Below the pieces are notes generated by a model. That model saw only the letters and a list, made by a program, of their open reading frames with translations. It had not been told where the DNA came from and ran no database searches. A stretch of DNA of 45,107 nt from Acrocarpospora pleiomorpha. GTDB taxonomy: Bacteria; Actinomycetota; Actinomycetes; Streptosporangiales; Streptosporangiaceae. Both the position numbers and the translations under genes were made by a program. The stretch lies in the NCBI RefSeq assembly GCF_009687885.1, contig NZ_BLAF01000032.1:1-45107 (forward strand). The letters run 5' to 3'. Below, in pieces: positions 1 through 10,281 of this stretch; the stretch's first letter is position 1, and each line of letters starts with the position of its first letter.

Positions 1-552
1 GGACTGGGGTTGGGGGTGGGTGGAGTCCTGGTCGCCGAAGATGGTGTTGAGGAGGTTGCCCAGGAGTTCGCCGAGGCCGCTGCCGCTCATCCGCTTTCGT
101 TCCTGGTCGAGATCCTGGGACATGGTGCCCATGTCCATGCCCCGGTTGAGGCGCTTGGCGAGCATGGACATGACCATGGGCGCCACCATCGTCAGCACCT
201 TGGAGACGGTCCTGGGGTTGATGCCCATGAACTGGGAGATGCCCTGAGCCGCCTGTTTCGTGCCCTGGTCGCCGAGGACGTGGCCGAGGATCTTCTGGCC
301 GTCGTTGGCGTCGGCGAGGGCGGTGACGTTGGTGAAGGGGTCACTGTCGGTGTGCTGGTCCAGGGCGGAGCGCAGGGATTGCGCGCCGCGCGCGTGCTCG
401 GTCTGGTGGGCCATGCCGCCCACGATGGTGCCGAGCGAAGCCTGGACAGCGCCCTTCGCCGATTCGGTGTCGGTCCCGATCATGATCGCGATCTGCTGAA
501 TGCCTTTGGGTCCCAGCTGGGAGAACAGGTCGTCCTGCATCGACTGGCTCAC
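1..552 (-). CDS. DUF937 (YidB-like) protein, 3' end outside window
   Basis: The frame runs 184 codons from a GTG at 552 to the window edge without a stop, so the C-terminus is missing. The GTG is preceded by a G-run about five bases upstream; an in-frame ATG at 540 is the alternative start. The N-terminus (QDDLFSQLGPKGIQQIA) and the segment around residues 95-125 (ISQFMGINPRTVSKVLTMVA) are the helical pattern of DUF937 proteins, whose biochemical role is not established. The visible end is polar and rich in Gln, Pro and His. No signal peptide or membrane segment is seen. It lies 78 bases after the response regulator on the same strand, so co-transcription is possible but not shown. Confidence 0.8.
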   Translation of the reverse strand, partial: MSQSMQDDLFSQLGPKGIQQIAIMIGTDTESAKGAVQASLGTIVGGMAHQTEHARGAQSLRSALDQHTDSDPFTNVTALADANDGQKILGHVLGDQGTKQAAQGISQFMGINPRTVSKVLTMVAPMVMSMLAKRLNRGMDMGTMSQDLDQERKRMSGSGLGELLGNLLNTIFGDQDSTHPQPQS

Positions 553-630
553 GGTAACCCCCCGTATGAACGTCGTCTCCGCGAGGCCCTTCCCCGGACT
601 AATTACGCATAACTTCCTAAAAGCCTCAAA

Positions 631-1275
631 TCACTCTCCGAGGCCAGCCTGTCGCGCCCGGACCACGGCCTGGGCGCGGTCGGCCACCTGGAGTTTGGCG
701 AACACGTTGGTGAGGTGGTTCTTCACGGTCTTCAGGCTGAGGAACAGGATTCTGGCGATGTCGGCGTTGGACTTGCCGGAGGCCAGCAGGTCGAGGATCT
801 CGCGTTCGCGCTGGGTGAGTTCCGGGAACGGGCCGCTGCCGGGGCCGGTGGCCAGGAAGCGGCGGATGCGGCGGGCCACGGCCGCGCCGTACACAGCCTC
901 GCCGCGGGCCACGGCGCGGACGGCGGCGATGAAGTCGGCGCCGCCGGTGCCCTTGAGCACGTAGCCGCGCGCCCCGGCGCGGAGCGCGGCGAACACGGAG
1001 GCGTCGTCCTCGCTCATGGTGAGGACCAGGATGCCCAGGTCGGGGCTCCGGTCGATGAGTCTGCGGGTGGCCTCCAAGCCGGAGGTGCCGGGCATGACGA
1101 GGTCCATCACGACCACGTCGGGGTTGCTCGCGAGCGCCATCTCGATGGCTTCCTCGCCGTCGCCCGCCTCGCCGACGACTTCGGCGCCGCCGACCTGTTC
1201 GAGCAGGGCCCGCAGGCCGTGCCGGAACAGCGGGTGGTCGTCCACCAGCAGCACCCTGACCGGGGACTCCGTCAT
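631..1275 (-). CDS. NarL/FixJ-family response regulator
   Basis: A 214-residue two-domain response regulator. The N-terminal receiver has the acidic pair in LLVDDHP and the likely phospho-acceptor Asp58 in VVVMDLVMPG. The C-terminal LuxR-type helix-turn-helix covers about residues 145-205 (LTQREREILDLLASGKSNAD, then SLKTVKNHL). The ATG at 1275 was chosen because AGGAGG lies five bases upstream (1281-1286); a GTG at 1293 would add six residues but lies upstream of that site. It follows the histidine kinase gene on the same strand after 42 bases, so the two form a cognate two-component system. The stimulus and target genes cannot be read from the sequence. Confidence 0.93.
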   Translation of the reverse strand: MTESPVRVLLVDDHPLFRHGLRALLEQVGGAEVVGEAGDGEEAIEMALASNPDVVVMDLVMPGTSGLEATRRLIDRSPDLGILVLTMSEDDASVFAALRAGARGYVLKGTGGADFIAAVRAVARGEAVYGAAVARRIRRFLATGPGSGPFPELTQREREILDLLASGKSNADIARILFLSLKTVKNHLTNVFAKLQVADRAQAVVRARQAGLGE

Positions 1276-1296
1276 CTCGTCCTCCTCGTTCACAGC

Positions 1297-1324
1297 GGCT
1301 CGGTCACAACGGCTCGGTCACAAC
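1297..1324. repeat. Exact 14-bp tandem duplication at the kinase stop codon
   Basis: The 14-base unit GGCTCGGTCACAAC occurs twice head to tail (1297-1310 and 1311-1324). The second copy contains the kinase stop codon (TGA on the minus strand, 1320-1318). It fills most of the spacer between the kinase and response regulator genes. Confidence 0.9.
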
Positions 1325-3294
1325 GGCAGCACCGCCGCGACCGTGGTCCCGCCGCCCGGCGCGGACCATCGTTCCAGCGTGCCGCCCAGCTCGGCGGCAC
1401 GCTCCCGCATGCTGCCGGAACCGACGCCCTCCACCAGGGGTTCCGGCAGGCCGCGGCCGTCGTCGCGGACCTCCAGGAGCAGCCGGCCCTCGCGGGCCGC
1501 CGCCGAGATCTCCACCTTCGCCGCGTCGGCGTGCCGGAGCGCGTTGGCGAGCGCCTCCTGAACGATCCGGTACGCGGCGACCTCCACCGCGGCGGGCAAC
1601 ACCGGCAGCGGCCCCGGCATCGACACCGTGACCACGGGACCGCTGTCCGCGTCCAGCGCCAGATCCTCCAGCGCTCCGCCGAGGCCGAGCTCGTCCAGCG
1701 CGGGCGGGCGCAGATCGTGCACGATCCGGCGGACGTCGCCGACCAGCGCGTGGGTCAGTTCGCGGACGTCGGCCAGCGGCTCGCGCAGCGCCGTCGGCGC
1801 CTTGGCCTCGATCAGGTCGAGCCGCACGCCGATCGCGGCGAGCCCGGGGCCGAGACCGTCGTGCAGGTCCCGGCGGAGCCTGCGGCGCTCCTCCTCGCGG
1901 GCGATCACCAGGCGTTCCCGCGAGGTCTGGACCTCGCGGGTGAGCCGGACCGCGGCGACGGCCAGCGCCAGGTGGCGGGCCAGGTCGTCGAGGACGGCCA
2001 GGTCGGCCCGGGACAGCGCTTCGCCCGGTGATCTCGGAGCCGCGCGCAGCTCACCCTCACGGCGGCCGCTGGCGTGCAGCGTAAGCCGTACGCCGTCGGA
2101 GGGCACCTTTCCCACGACGGACAGGGGGGTGCCGTCGGCGGCCAGGACGGCGACCGCGGGGAGGCGGAGGGTGCGGGCCACGGTGTCGGCGGCGCCGTCG
2201 AGCAGGCGGGTGGGGTCGGCGGAGGCCTCCAGCTGGTGGCCGAGGCGGGACAGGGCGGTGGCGGGGTCGCCGCGGTTGCCGAACAGCAGCCTGCCGACGG
2301 CGCGCTGGACGGCGTCTCGCACGGGGGCGAAGGCGATCGCCACCACGGCGGTGCCGATCAGGGGTTCCAGGGTGCCGCCGTTGAGGCGCAGCAGTTCGTG
2401 CGCGGTGCCGACCACGGCCAGGTAGATCGCCAGCAGCACGCCGGTGACGAGGACGGAGACCACCGTCCTGCGGATCAGGATCTCCAGGTCGAACAGGCGG
2501 TAGCGGAAGATCGAGATCGCCGTGGCGGCCGGGAGCAGGGGCAGGGTGAAGCCCAGCAGCCACACGCCGATCGGCGGATGGTACGGGAGGAAGGTGTCCG
2601 CCAGCACGGCGGCGGTGATGGCGGCGGCGGCCGCGAACACCGGGACCAGTTGCCGTCGCTGTTCGCCGTTGGGCTCGGTGCCGCGGAACCGGACGGCGAG
2701 GGCGGCGGCTCCCGCAAGGCCGAGGGCGACCATCACGACGGCGAAGGCGATCGCGGCGTGTGGGGTGGAGACGAAACCGATCGGGTTGGGCTCTTCGTGG
2801 CCCCAGACCCAGATGCGGTCCCGGAAGACCAGGATGAGCTGGAGCACCGCCATCCCGGCGATCAGCACGCGCAGGACCGGCCGCCAGCGCGGCGATGGGA
2901 GGCGTCCGTCCGGGAGCAGCAGGGGAAGCAGTAGCAACGGGCCGAAGCCGGTGAAGAACACCCAGTTCAACGACCAGGCCGCCAGATCCGCGCCCGGCCA
3001 GCCGAGCCCGTCGCCATACGCCGCGTAACCGCCGAAGAACGCCTGGAGTGTCACGCCCGCGCCACCGACACAGAACAACCAGCCCACCGGATGCCGTGGC
3101 AGGCGCGCCAGGATCAGCGCTCCGATCAGCGGATACGTCAAGCCGACGACCGCGTCGAGCGCGAGATAGGTCAGGTCTGCCTCGGGCACGCTCACACTCA
3201 ACACGACGCCCCCGACAATCCCGAGCGAGCACAGGACCGGGATCGCCCATGGCCACCGGGAAGCGGTACTACGCATTAGGACATCATCGAACAT
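1318..3294 (-). CDS. Membrane sensor histidine kinase (HisKA_3 type)
   Basis: A 658-residue sensor kinase. Residues about 15-300 are strongly hydrophobic with several membrane segments separated by short loops. Residues about 345-445 look like a degenerate GAF-like linker. The dimerisation/phosphoacceptor domain carries RRDLHDGLGPGLAAIG with predicted phospho-His478. The HATPase_c domain has the N-box Asn584 (EALANALRHA) and the G1 box DDGRGL at 611-616. This is the NarX/LiaS/DesK-like architecture that partners with NarL-type regulators, and the regulator gene lies immediately downstream. Starts at 3294 and 3276 are both possible and neither has a good ribosome-binding site. The many membrane segments suggest sensing of a membrane or envelope signal, which is inference. 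Confidence 0.92.
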   Translation of the reverse strand: MFDDVLMRSTASRWPWAIPVLCSLGIVGGVVLSVSVPEADLTYLALDAVVGLTYPLIGALILARLPRHPVGWLFCVGGAGVTLQAFFGGYAAYGDGLGWPGADLAAWSLNWVFFTGFGPLLLLPLLLPDGRLPSPRWRPVLRVLIAGMAVLQLILVFRDRIWVWGHEEPNPIGFVSTPHAAIAFAVVMVALGLAGAAALAVRFRGTEPNGEQRRQLVPVFAAAAAITAAVLADTFLPYHPPIGVWLLGFTLPLLPAATAISIFRYRLFDLEILIRRTVVSVLVTGVLLAIYLAVVGTAHELLRLNGGTLEPLIGTAVVAIAFAPVRDAVQRAVGRLLFGNRGDPATALSRLGHQLEASADPTRLLDGAADTVARTLRLPAVAVLAADGTPLSVVGKVPSDGVRLTLHASGRREGELRAAPRSPGEALSRADLAVLDDLARHLALAVAAVRLTREVQTSRERLVIAREEERRRLRRDLHDGLGPGLAAIGVRLDLIEAKAPTALREPLADVRELTHALVGDVRRIVHDLRPPALDELGLGGALEDLALDADSGPVVTVSMPGPLPVLPAAVEVAAYRIVQEALANALRHADAAKVEISAAAREGRLLLEVRDDGRGLPEPLVEGVGSGSMRERAAELGGTLERWSAPGGGTTVAAVLPL

Positions 3295-3455
3295 TTCATG
3301 ACACGAACGAAATGGGCCTAGAGTCCTGGCTCACCCGGGACCTGGTGAAACGGCCACGGGCGACGCCCATGGGAACAGCGCCTCCAGACCGACCGGGACT
3401 CAGAGGGGACCCGCCGATCAGGCGAATAGGACCAGTCCACCGATGAACTCCAGCC

Positions 3456-4319
3456 ATGGACACCACCCATTCGCCCGCCCTGGTCCGCAAGCAGCTGACG
3501 GTATTCGCCGTCGTGCTGCTCGTGCTTGTGCTACCCGCCTTGGCGTACGCGATCTCCCAAGGTCTTGACCTCAACCGCATCAGCGAGGCCCCCATCGGCG
3601 CACAACTCGCCGTCTACAGCCAGGCGTTCGCCCCCATGCTGGCCGCTCTCGCCGCCTGGCTCGCCGGAGGCCACGGTCTGCGAGGATTCGACTGGGGCTT
3701 CCGCAGAGTGCCATGGCGCGCGCTCGGCATCGCCTGGGTCATCCCCGTCATCGGCATCTCCCTCGGCTACGGCTCCGCCTGGATCACCGGCCTGGCCCGC
3801 TTCGCGCCCGGAAACGTGACCGACTCCACCGGTCTGCCCCCCGCGCCGGCGATCGTCCTCGGCCTGCTCCCCGGCATCCTCCCCTACGTGATCCTCGCCC
3901 TCGGCGAACAGATCGGCTGGAGCTCCTTCCTGACCACCCAGCTCTCCCAGACCAGGACCACCGACGCCACCGCCCTCATCGTCGGCCTCTGCTGGGCGTC
4001 GTTCCACGTGCCTATGATGCTGTTCGTCCCCGGCGCGATCGACCAGGGCGTCCCTATCTTCTACGCCATCCCCTGCTTCGCCGCGCAGTCGGTGACGATC
4101 GCCTTCCCACTGGTCTGGCTCCGCGTGCGGACGAAGAGCATCTGGCCGGTACTCATCCTGCACGCCACCCTCAACGCCGCGCTCTACTTCGTGGCGGGCG
4201 CCATGACCGCCCCCACCGAGAATTCACCCTGGTTCGTCGGCGAAGGCGGCGCACTCACCACACTCGGCCTGCTGATCGCCGTACTCGCAACCCGCAGGCT
4301 ATGGCGCAATCCCAGATAG
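3456..4319 (+). CDS. CPBP-family intramembrane metalloprotease homologue with altered motif 1
   Basis: A 287-residue polytopic membrane protein of the CPBP (Abi/CAAX-protease-like) family. Motif 2 (His184 in CWASFHVPMM) and motif 3 (His236 and Asn240 in HATLNAAL) are intact. Motif 1, normally EExxxR, reads EQIGWS at 151-156: the second Glu is Gln and the Arg is Ser. Family members cleave prenylated proteins or have bacteriocin-immunity and signalling roles; the altered motif makes catalytic activity here uncertain. It is divergent from the kinase gene (161-base gap with no recognised feature) and the next gene starts one base after its stop, so the two are probably one transcript. Confidence 0.85.
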   Translation: MDTTHSPALVRKQLTVFAVVLLVLVLPALAYAISQGLDLNRISEAPIGAQLAVYSQAFAPMLAALAAWLAGGHGLRGFDWGFRRVPWRALGIAWVIPVIGISLGYGSAWITGLARFAPGNVTDSTGLPPAPAIVLGLLPGILPYVILALGEQIGWSSFLTTQLSQTRTTDATALIVGLCWASFHVPMMLFVPGAIDQGVPIFYAIPCFAAQSVTIAFPLVWLRVRTKSIWPVLILHATLNAALYFVAGAMTAPTENSPWFVGEGGALTTLGLLIAVLATRRLWRNPR

Positions 4320-4320
4320 C

Positions 4321-5127
4321 ATGGCGATCGTGTGGGACACCGTCTTCGGCCCAGTCAAATTCACCTACGAAGGCGACTCCCTCCGCGCCGACGTAGACGG
4401 TGACATCAGCTTCCGAGGCGTCGTGTTCGGCGGCTGGACGGCCTCACTCGCGGCCCTGGCCGCCGCCGACGGTCTGGACGGCCAGGTTCTGAGCGCGCTG
4501 CACGTCGTCTTCACCGGCCAGGTACGCCCAGGCGCCCTCCTCTTCGACATCGAGCAGCTGCGCACCGGCGGCTCGATGGCCGCCCGCCGCGTGACCGCGC
4601 ACCAGGGCGGGGAGCCACTGGCCTCGATCCAGGCCTGGTTCACCCGCCCCAACCTGTTCCCACCCGCGACCCACCCGCGCGCCACTCCACCTCAACGCCC
4701 CTGGAACGACTGCCCCACGATCGAATGGTCCTGGCCGGACGCGCCCTTCCTCCGCCACATCGACGAACGCGGCATCGACTACCCCACCTCGTACGCCACC
4801 TTCCAGAACGGCCCGCCGCACGTGGAGCTCTGGGCCCGCATCAAGCGCAACCTGGAGCCACTCCCCCGCCAACTCCTCGACGTGATCCTCTTCGACGCCC
4901 ACCTCCTGGACGCCGCCTACCGCGCGACCACCCTCACCGACCTGCACATGGTCTCCCTCGACCTGTGCGTCACCTGGGCCGCCACCCCGCCGGACGGCTG
5001 GCTGCACGTCACCACCGACGCCCTCATCGGCCCATCTCTGGTGGCCACCACCGGCACGCTGGCCGACGACCAGGGCTCCCGCTACGCCGTCGCGACCAGC
5101 CAGGGGCGCGCATACGCCCCACGCTGA
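4321..5127 (+). CDS. Acyl-CoA thioesterase-like (hotdog) protein
   Basis: A 268-residue protein with the layout of tandem-hotdog thioesterases of the TesB/acyl-CoA thioesterase type. The N-terminal half has GVVFGGWTASLAALAA followed by the strand LSALHVVFTGQVRPG. The C-terminal half repeats the fold with LDVILFDAHLLDAAY and LDLCVTWA. Such proteins hydrolyse acyl-CoA esters in the cytoplasm; the substrate here is unknown. The ATG is one base after the preceding stop, so translation is likely coupled. It converges on the ftsH-like gene, with stop codons two bases apart and no room for a separate terminator. Confidence 0.8.
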   Translation: MAIVWDTVFGPVKFTYEGDSLRADVDGDISFRGVVFGGWTASLAALAAADGLDGQVLSALHVVFTGQVRPGALLFDIEQLRTGGSMAARRVTAHQGGEPLASIQAWFTRPNLFPPATHPRATPPQRPWNDCPTIEWSWPDAPFLRHIDERGIDYPTSYATFQNGPPHVELWARIKRNLEPLPRQLLDVILFDAHLLDAAYRATTLTDLHMVSLDLCVTWAATPPDGWLHVTTDALIGPSLVATTGTLADDQGSRYAVATSQGRAYAPR

Positions 5128-5129
5128 AG

Positions 5130-7055
<1,926 letters not shown>

Positions 7056-7085
7056 GGGTCTCCCCCCGCCCGTCGACGACGGGGC

Positions 7086-7577
7086 TCAGCGGCGCGCCGC
7101 GGCCACGGCGTGCTTGAGCTGGTCCTCCTGGTCCTGGCTGAGCGAGGTGTGGATGATCCGCCCGCCGTACGGCGCGAGCTGCGGGATGACCTTGTCAGGC
7201 GTGCTCTTGTCGATGAGCAGGAACAGCGCCGCCGCGCCCGGCTTGAGGCCTTCGGCCAGGTCCTTCATGAACTTGTCGTTCACCCCCACGTCGCTCATCG
7301 CGCCGACCGCGGCGCCGGTGGCCGCGCCGACGGCCATGCCGAGGAACGGCATGAAGAAGATGAGCCCGATGAGCCCGCCCCAGAGGGCTCCCCCGGCCGC
7401 CCCCGCGCCGGTGGTGCCCACCATCTGCTTCATCTTGATCTTGCCCTTCATGGTGCGCTCGACGATCGCCATGTCCTGGAGGTCGATCAGCCGCTCCTTC
7501 TGCAGCTGCTGGACCTTGTCCCGGACGTCCACGGCGGTGGAGACGTCGTCGTACGCGATAGCGATCAAATTCGCCAT
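7086..7577 (-). CDS. DUF1269 domain membrane-associated protein
   Basis: A 163-residue protein matching DUF1269. The N-terminal region (NLIAIAYDDVSTAVDVRDKV) is followed by a Gly/Ala-rich hydrophobic hairpin at about 52-95 (GAGAAGGALWGGLIGLIFF) and a C-terminal region with ALFLLIDKSTPDKVIPQL. The family's function is unknown; the hydrophobic core suggests membrane association. A G-run lies just upstream of the ATG at a suitable spacing. It is on the same strand as the ftsH-like gene and 30 bases ahead of it, so the two may be co-transcribed and the protein could be a membrane partner or substrate of the protease (inference). Confidence 0.88.
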   Translation of the reverse strand: MANLIAIAYDDVSTAVDVRDKVQQLQKERLIDLQDMAIVERTMKGKIKMKQMVGTTGAGAAGGALWGGLIGLIFFMPFLGMAVGAATGAAVGAMSDVGVNDKFMKDLAEGLKPGAAALFLLIDKSTPDKVIPQLAPYGGRIIHTSLSQDQEDQLKHAVAAARR

Positions 7578-7631
7578 TGGAAATCCCCCCGATTATCCAG
7601 ATGGCGCTATATCTCCCCAGCTCAGAGCTCT

Positions 7632-8591
7632 CTAAAGCACCTTAATCTTGGACATTACGGTGTTGATGTCGCGCCAGCGCTTCTTCTGGGCGTCCGGCAC
7701 CGTGATGAACACCAGCGCGGGCTTGCTCTTCGGCACGTCCAGCAGCGCGAGCGCGGCCATCGAGCGGCGTTTGTCGCCCTTCACGGTGTAGCTGACCTCG
7801 TAGCCGAGCAGCCAGCCGTTCCGGTCGTCCACGCTGATCGGCTGGGAGGCGGTCCACTCCAGCGTCGCGCCGGCGGGGTGGTGGTTGAGGGTCCAGCGGG
7901 CGGCCAGGAACGCGGTGTCGCGCAGGCTGTCCTGCACCTCGATCGGCACCGGGCAGGAGACCAGCATGCCCCGGTAGGCCATGCCCTTGATCTTGCCGAG
8001 CAGCTGGCGGGAGGCGAACGGCGACGCCTTGGCCAGACTCCATTCCTTGCTGAACCGGGGCACGGCGATCCCGGAACGTTCGTCCTTGATGGAACCCCGG
8101 ACGGGCGCGGAACGCCCCGCCAGGGCGGCCAGCTTGGTGTCGGAGGCGGGCAACGCGGGCACCCGGGGATCTTCCTGGGCGGTGCTCAGCGCCGTACTCG
8201 CCGATGGGCTGGGCGCCGCGGAGGCGACGACCGCGCTCCCGGACGAGGCGGTGGGGGACGGCGGCGCGAACGTGGGAGTCGCCGAGGGGGCCGCGGCGGC
8301 CGGCAGCGTGCCAGGCTCGTCCCTGGTCGCCACCACGGCGGCGGCGACCACGGCCACGAGCCCGGCGACCACGACGCCCGCGACAGTCCGGTAGACCAAC
8401 CGCATCGGCAGGTCACCAAGGCCTTTGCCCGACGGTGGCGGCGCTGGAAGCTCCGGGATCGTGATCTTCGGTAGCGGTGTGGTCTCGGCCTCAGCCGCGA
8501 CGTACGTAGGAACCGCCTTAGTCCCATACTCCCCAGGTGACACGAACGGGAGCGTACGCGAACTCCGGGTATTTTCGGGTGCGATCACCAT
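7632..8591 (-). CDS. Single-pass membrane-anchored protein of unknown function
   Basis: A 319-residue protein I cannot assign to a named family. It has a cytoplasmic N-terminus with a Pro-rich stretch (IPELPAPPP), one transmembrane segment at about 68-88 (VAGVVVAGLVAVVAAAVV), an Ala/Ser/Pro/Thr-rich low-complexity linker to about 145, and a folded extracytoplasmic C-terminal domain of about 170 residues containing CPVPIEVQDSLRD and NGWLLGYEVSYTVKG. This is a common actinobacterial layout for cell-surface proteins. Starts at 8594 (GTG) and 8591 (ATG) are adjacent and have no strong ribosome-binding site. The gene is divergent from the DUF3616 gene with a gap of about 50 bases. Confidence 0.75.
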   Translation of the reverse strand: MVIAPENTRSSRTLPFVSPGEYGTKAVPTYVAAEAETTPLPKITIPELPAPPPSGKGLGDLPMRLVYRTVAGVVVAGLVAVVAAAVVATRDEPGTLPAAAAPSATPTFAPPSPTASSGSAVVASAAPSPSASTALSTAQEDPRVPALPASDTKLAALAGRSAPVRGSIKDERSGIAVPRFSKEWSLAKASPFASRQLLGKIKGMAYRGMLVSCPVPIEVQDSLRDTAFLAARWTLNHHPAGATLEWTASQPISVDDRNGWLLGYEVSYTVKGDKRRSMAALALLDVPKSKPALVFITVPDAQKKRWRDINTVMSKIKVL

Positions 8592-8641
8592 CACACTTCG
8601 GGAACAGGTGCGTACCCGATAATTGGTCCGATAATGGTGGC

Positions 8642-9616
8642 GTGCGCGTCGAACTCCGCTTCACCGCAGGTACCGGTATCCATCACGATCTTTCGGCCGT
8701 TCGCCAGGACGGCCACTGCCTCTGGGTGGCCGGAGACGAGTCCGCGGCCGTCGAACGCCTCACGTGGCGGGACGGCGCTTACCAAGATCATCAATCGTTT
8801 CGGCTGTCCGAATTCGTCGAGCTGCCGGCCGGTCCGGACGACGAAGCCGACATCGAGGGCCTGGGCCGCGCCGACGGCTGGCTGTGGGTGGTCGGCTCGC
8901 ACAGCCTCAAGCGCAGACGCGTCAAACCAGGTCAGACCGGCGAAAAAGCCCGCAAGCGGCTGGCGTCGGTGCTGCGCGAGGAGAACCGCTTCATCCTGGT
9001 ACGGCTTCCACTCGTCGAACGCGACGGACTTCCGTTCCCGGTACGCCAGGACGGCCGCAGAACGGCGGCCATCCTGTCCGGTCCCGGCCGGAACCTGGCG
9101 GACATGCTCGACGACGACCCCCATCTCCGCCCGTTCCTGCACCTGCCCGGCAAGGACAACGGATTCGACATCGAGGGCATCGCGGTCATCGGATCCCGCG
9201 TGCTGGTCGGATTACGCGGCCCCGTGCTCCGCGGCTGGGCGGTCGTCCTGGAGATCAGGCCCGAGACGAATCCGCACGATCCACACCGTCTCCGCTTAGA
9301 CGGCGGTTACCAGACCCACTTCGTCGATCTGGACGGTCTCGGCATCCGGGATCTCTGCCCGATCGGGGATGACCTGCTCATCCTGGCCGGGCCGACGATG
9401 ACCCTGGACGGCGCGTTCCGGGTTCTGCGCTGGCGGCCCAACGGCGACTTCGCCAACCCTCCGACCCTGGTCACGGAGCTGCCCATGGTTCCGGGCGCGG
9501 ACCGCCCCGAAGGTATCGCCCTGCTCCCCGACGGCCGCCTGCTGATCGTGTACGACACCCCGGCGCCGGAACGCCTGACCCTCGACGGCGTCTACGCGGA
9601 CATCGTTCAGGTGTGA
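8642..9616 (+). CDS. DUF3616 domain-containing protein
   Basis: A 324-residue protein starting at a GTG (VRVELRFTAG). Family-typical segments include DHQSFRLSEFVELP, DDEADIEGLG, GSHSLKRRR, NGFDIEGIAV and RPEGIALLPDGRLLIVYD. These repeated blade-like units suggest a beta-propeller. No signal peptide is visible, so it is probably cytoplasmic. The enzymatic role of DUF3616 is not established. Frames extending upstream of 8595 would run into the divergent gene, which supports the chosen start. It overlaps the 3' end of the convergent peptidyl-tRNA hydrolase gene by 10 bases. Confidence 0.85.
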   Translation: MRVELRFTAGTGIHHDLSAVRQDGHCLWVAGDESAAVERLTWRDGAYQDHQSFRLSEFVELPAGPDDEADIEGLGRADGWLWVVGSHSLKRRRVKPGQTGEKARKRLASVLREENRFILVRLPLVERDGLPFPVRQDGRRTAAILSGPGRNLADMLDDDPHLRPFLHLPGKDNGFDIEGIAVIGSRVLVGLRGPVLRGWAVVLEIRPETNPHDPHRLRLDGGYQTHFVDLDGLGIRDLCPIGDDLLILAGPTMTLDGAFRVLRWRPNGDFANPPTLVTELPMVPGADRPEGIALLPDGRLLIVYDTPAPERLTLDGVYADIVQV

Positions 9617-10281
9617 CGCAGCGGTCCCCAGCCCTCCGGCCGGAAACCACCCCGCCGGAGCCAGGGCGTATCCGCGATCACGGTGACGCTGCCGGGTTCG
9701 ATCTCGGTGAAGCCCGCGTCCCTGACCGCGGGCAGGCCGCTCGCCACGAGCTCCCGCCAGTCGTCCGGCGCGGCCGTCCGCACATCCAGCGCGAACCCCT
9801 TGGCACGCCACGCTTCCCGCTCCTCGGGTCCCGTCCCCCACCAGGCGAGTTGCGCGGCATGCCCGCATTGCGCCATCGCCTTGCCCGCCGACATGTCCAG
9901 CCCGGGATTCACCCACAACACCACATCCCCGGCGGCGCCAAGCGTGTGGTGATCCTCCAGATCCGTCCCTGACACCTGCAGCCGGGACAACTCCTTCGGC
10001 CACCCGTCCAGCGGGATCGGCGGATGCACCCGCACCTCGGCCGTGCCCGCCGTCACCGTGAGCCCCGGCAGCTCCAGCACCCGCCGCCACTCCGCGCCCC
10101 TGGCCCGCCGCACCACCTTGCGAATCCCGATCCGCTCCCATTCCTGTACGGCTTCCGCCCACTCGCCCGGCTCGTCCAGCAGGGCCAGCACGCCCCGGGC
10201 GGCGGCTTCCAGCGCGTCGACGCGCTCGGGCGGGGTGGCACGCTCGATCCGCACCACCAGGGGGAGCACTCGTTGGGTCAC
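9607..10281 (-). CDS. PTH2-type peptidyl-tRNA hydrolase family protein
   Basis: A 224-residue protein whose middle (SAGKAMAQCGHAAQLAWW, about 131-148) matches the conserved core of PTH2 peptidyl-tRNA hydrolases, with Lys134 and Gln138 in the expected positions. PTH2 enzymes release peptides from peptidyl-tRNA. PTH2 domains are usually about 115-120 residues; here an N-terminal segment of about 110 residues of unknown role precedes the core. The GTG start at 10281 shares GTGA with the stop of the upstream MFS gene (10278-10281), so the two are translationally coupled. This may be an accessory enzyme in addition to a housekeeping Pth elsewhere (inference). Confidence 0.82.
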   Translation of the reverse strand: MTQRVLPLVVRIERATPPERVDALEAAARGVLALLDEPGEWAEAVQEWERIGIRKVVRRARGAEWRRVLELPGLTVTAGTAEVRVHPPIPLDGWPKELSRLQVSGTDLEDHHTLGAAGDVVLWVNPGLDMSAGKAMAQCGHAAQLAWWGTGPEEREAWRAKGFALDVRTAAPDDWRELVASGLPAVRDAGFTEIEPGSVTVIADTPWLRRGGFRPEGWGPLRHT

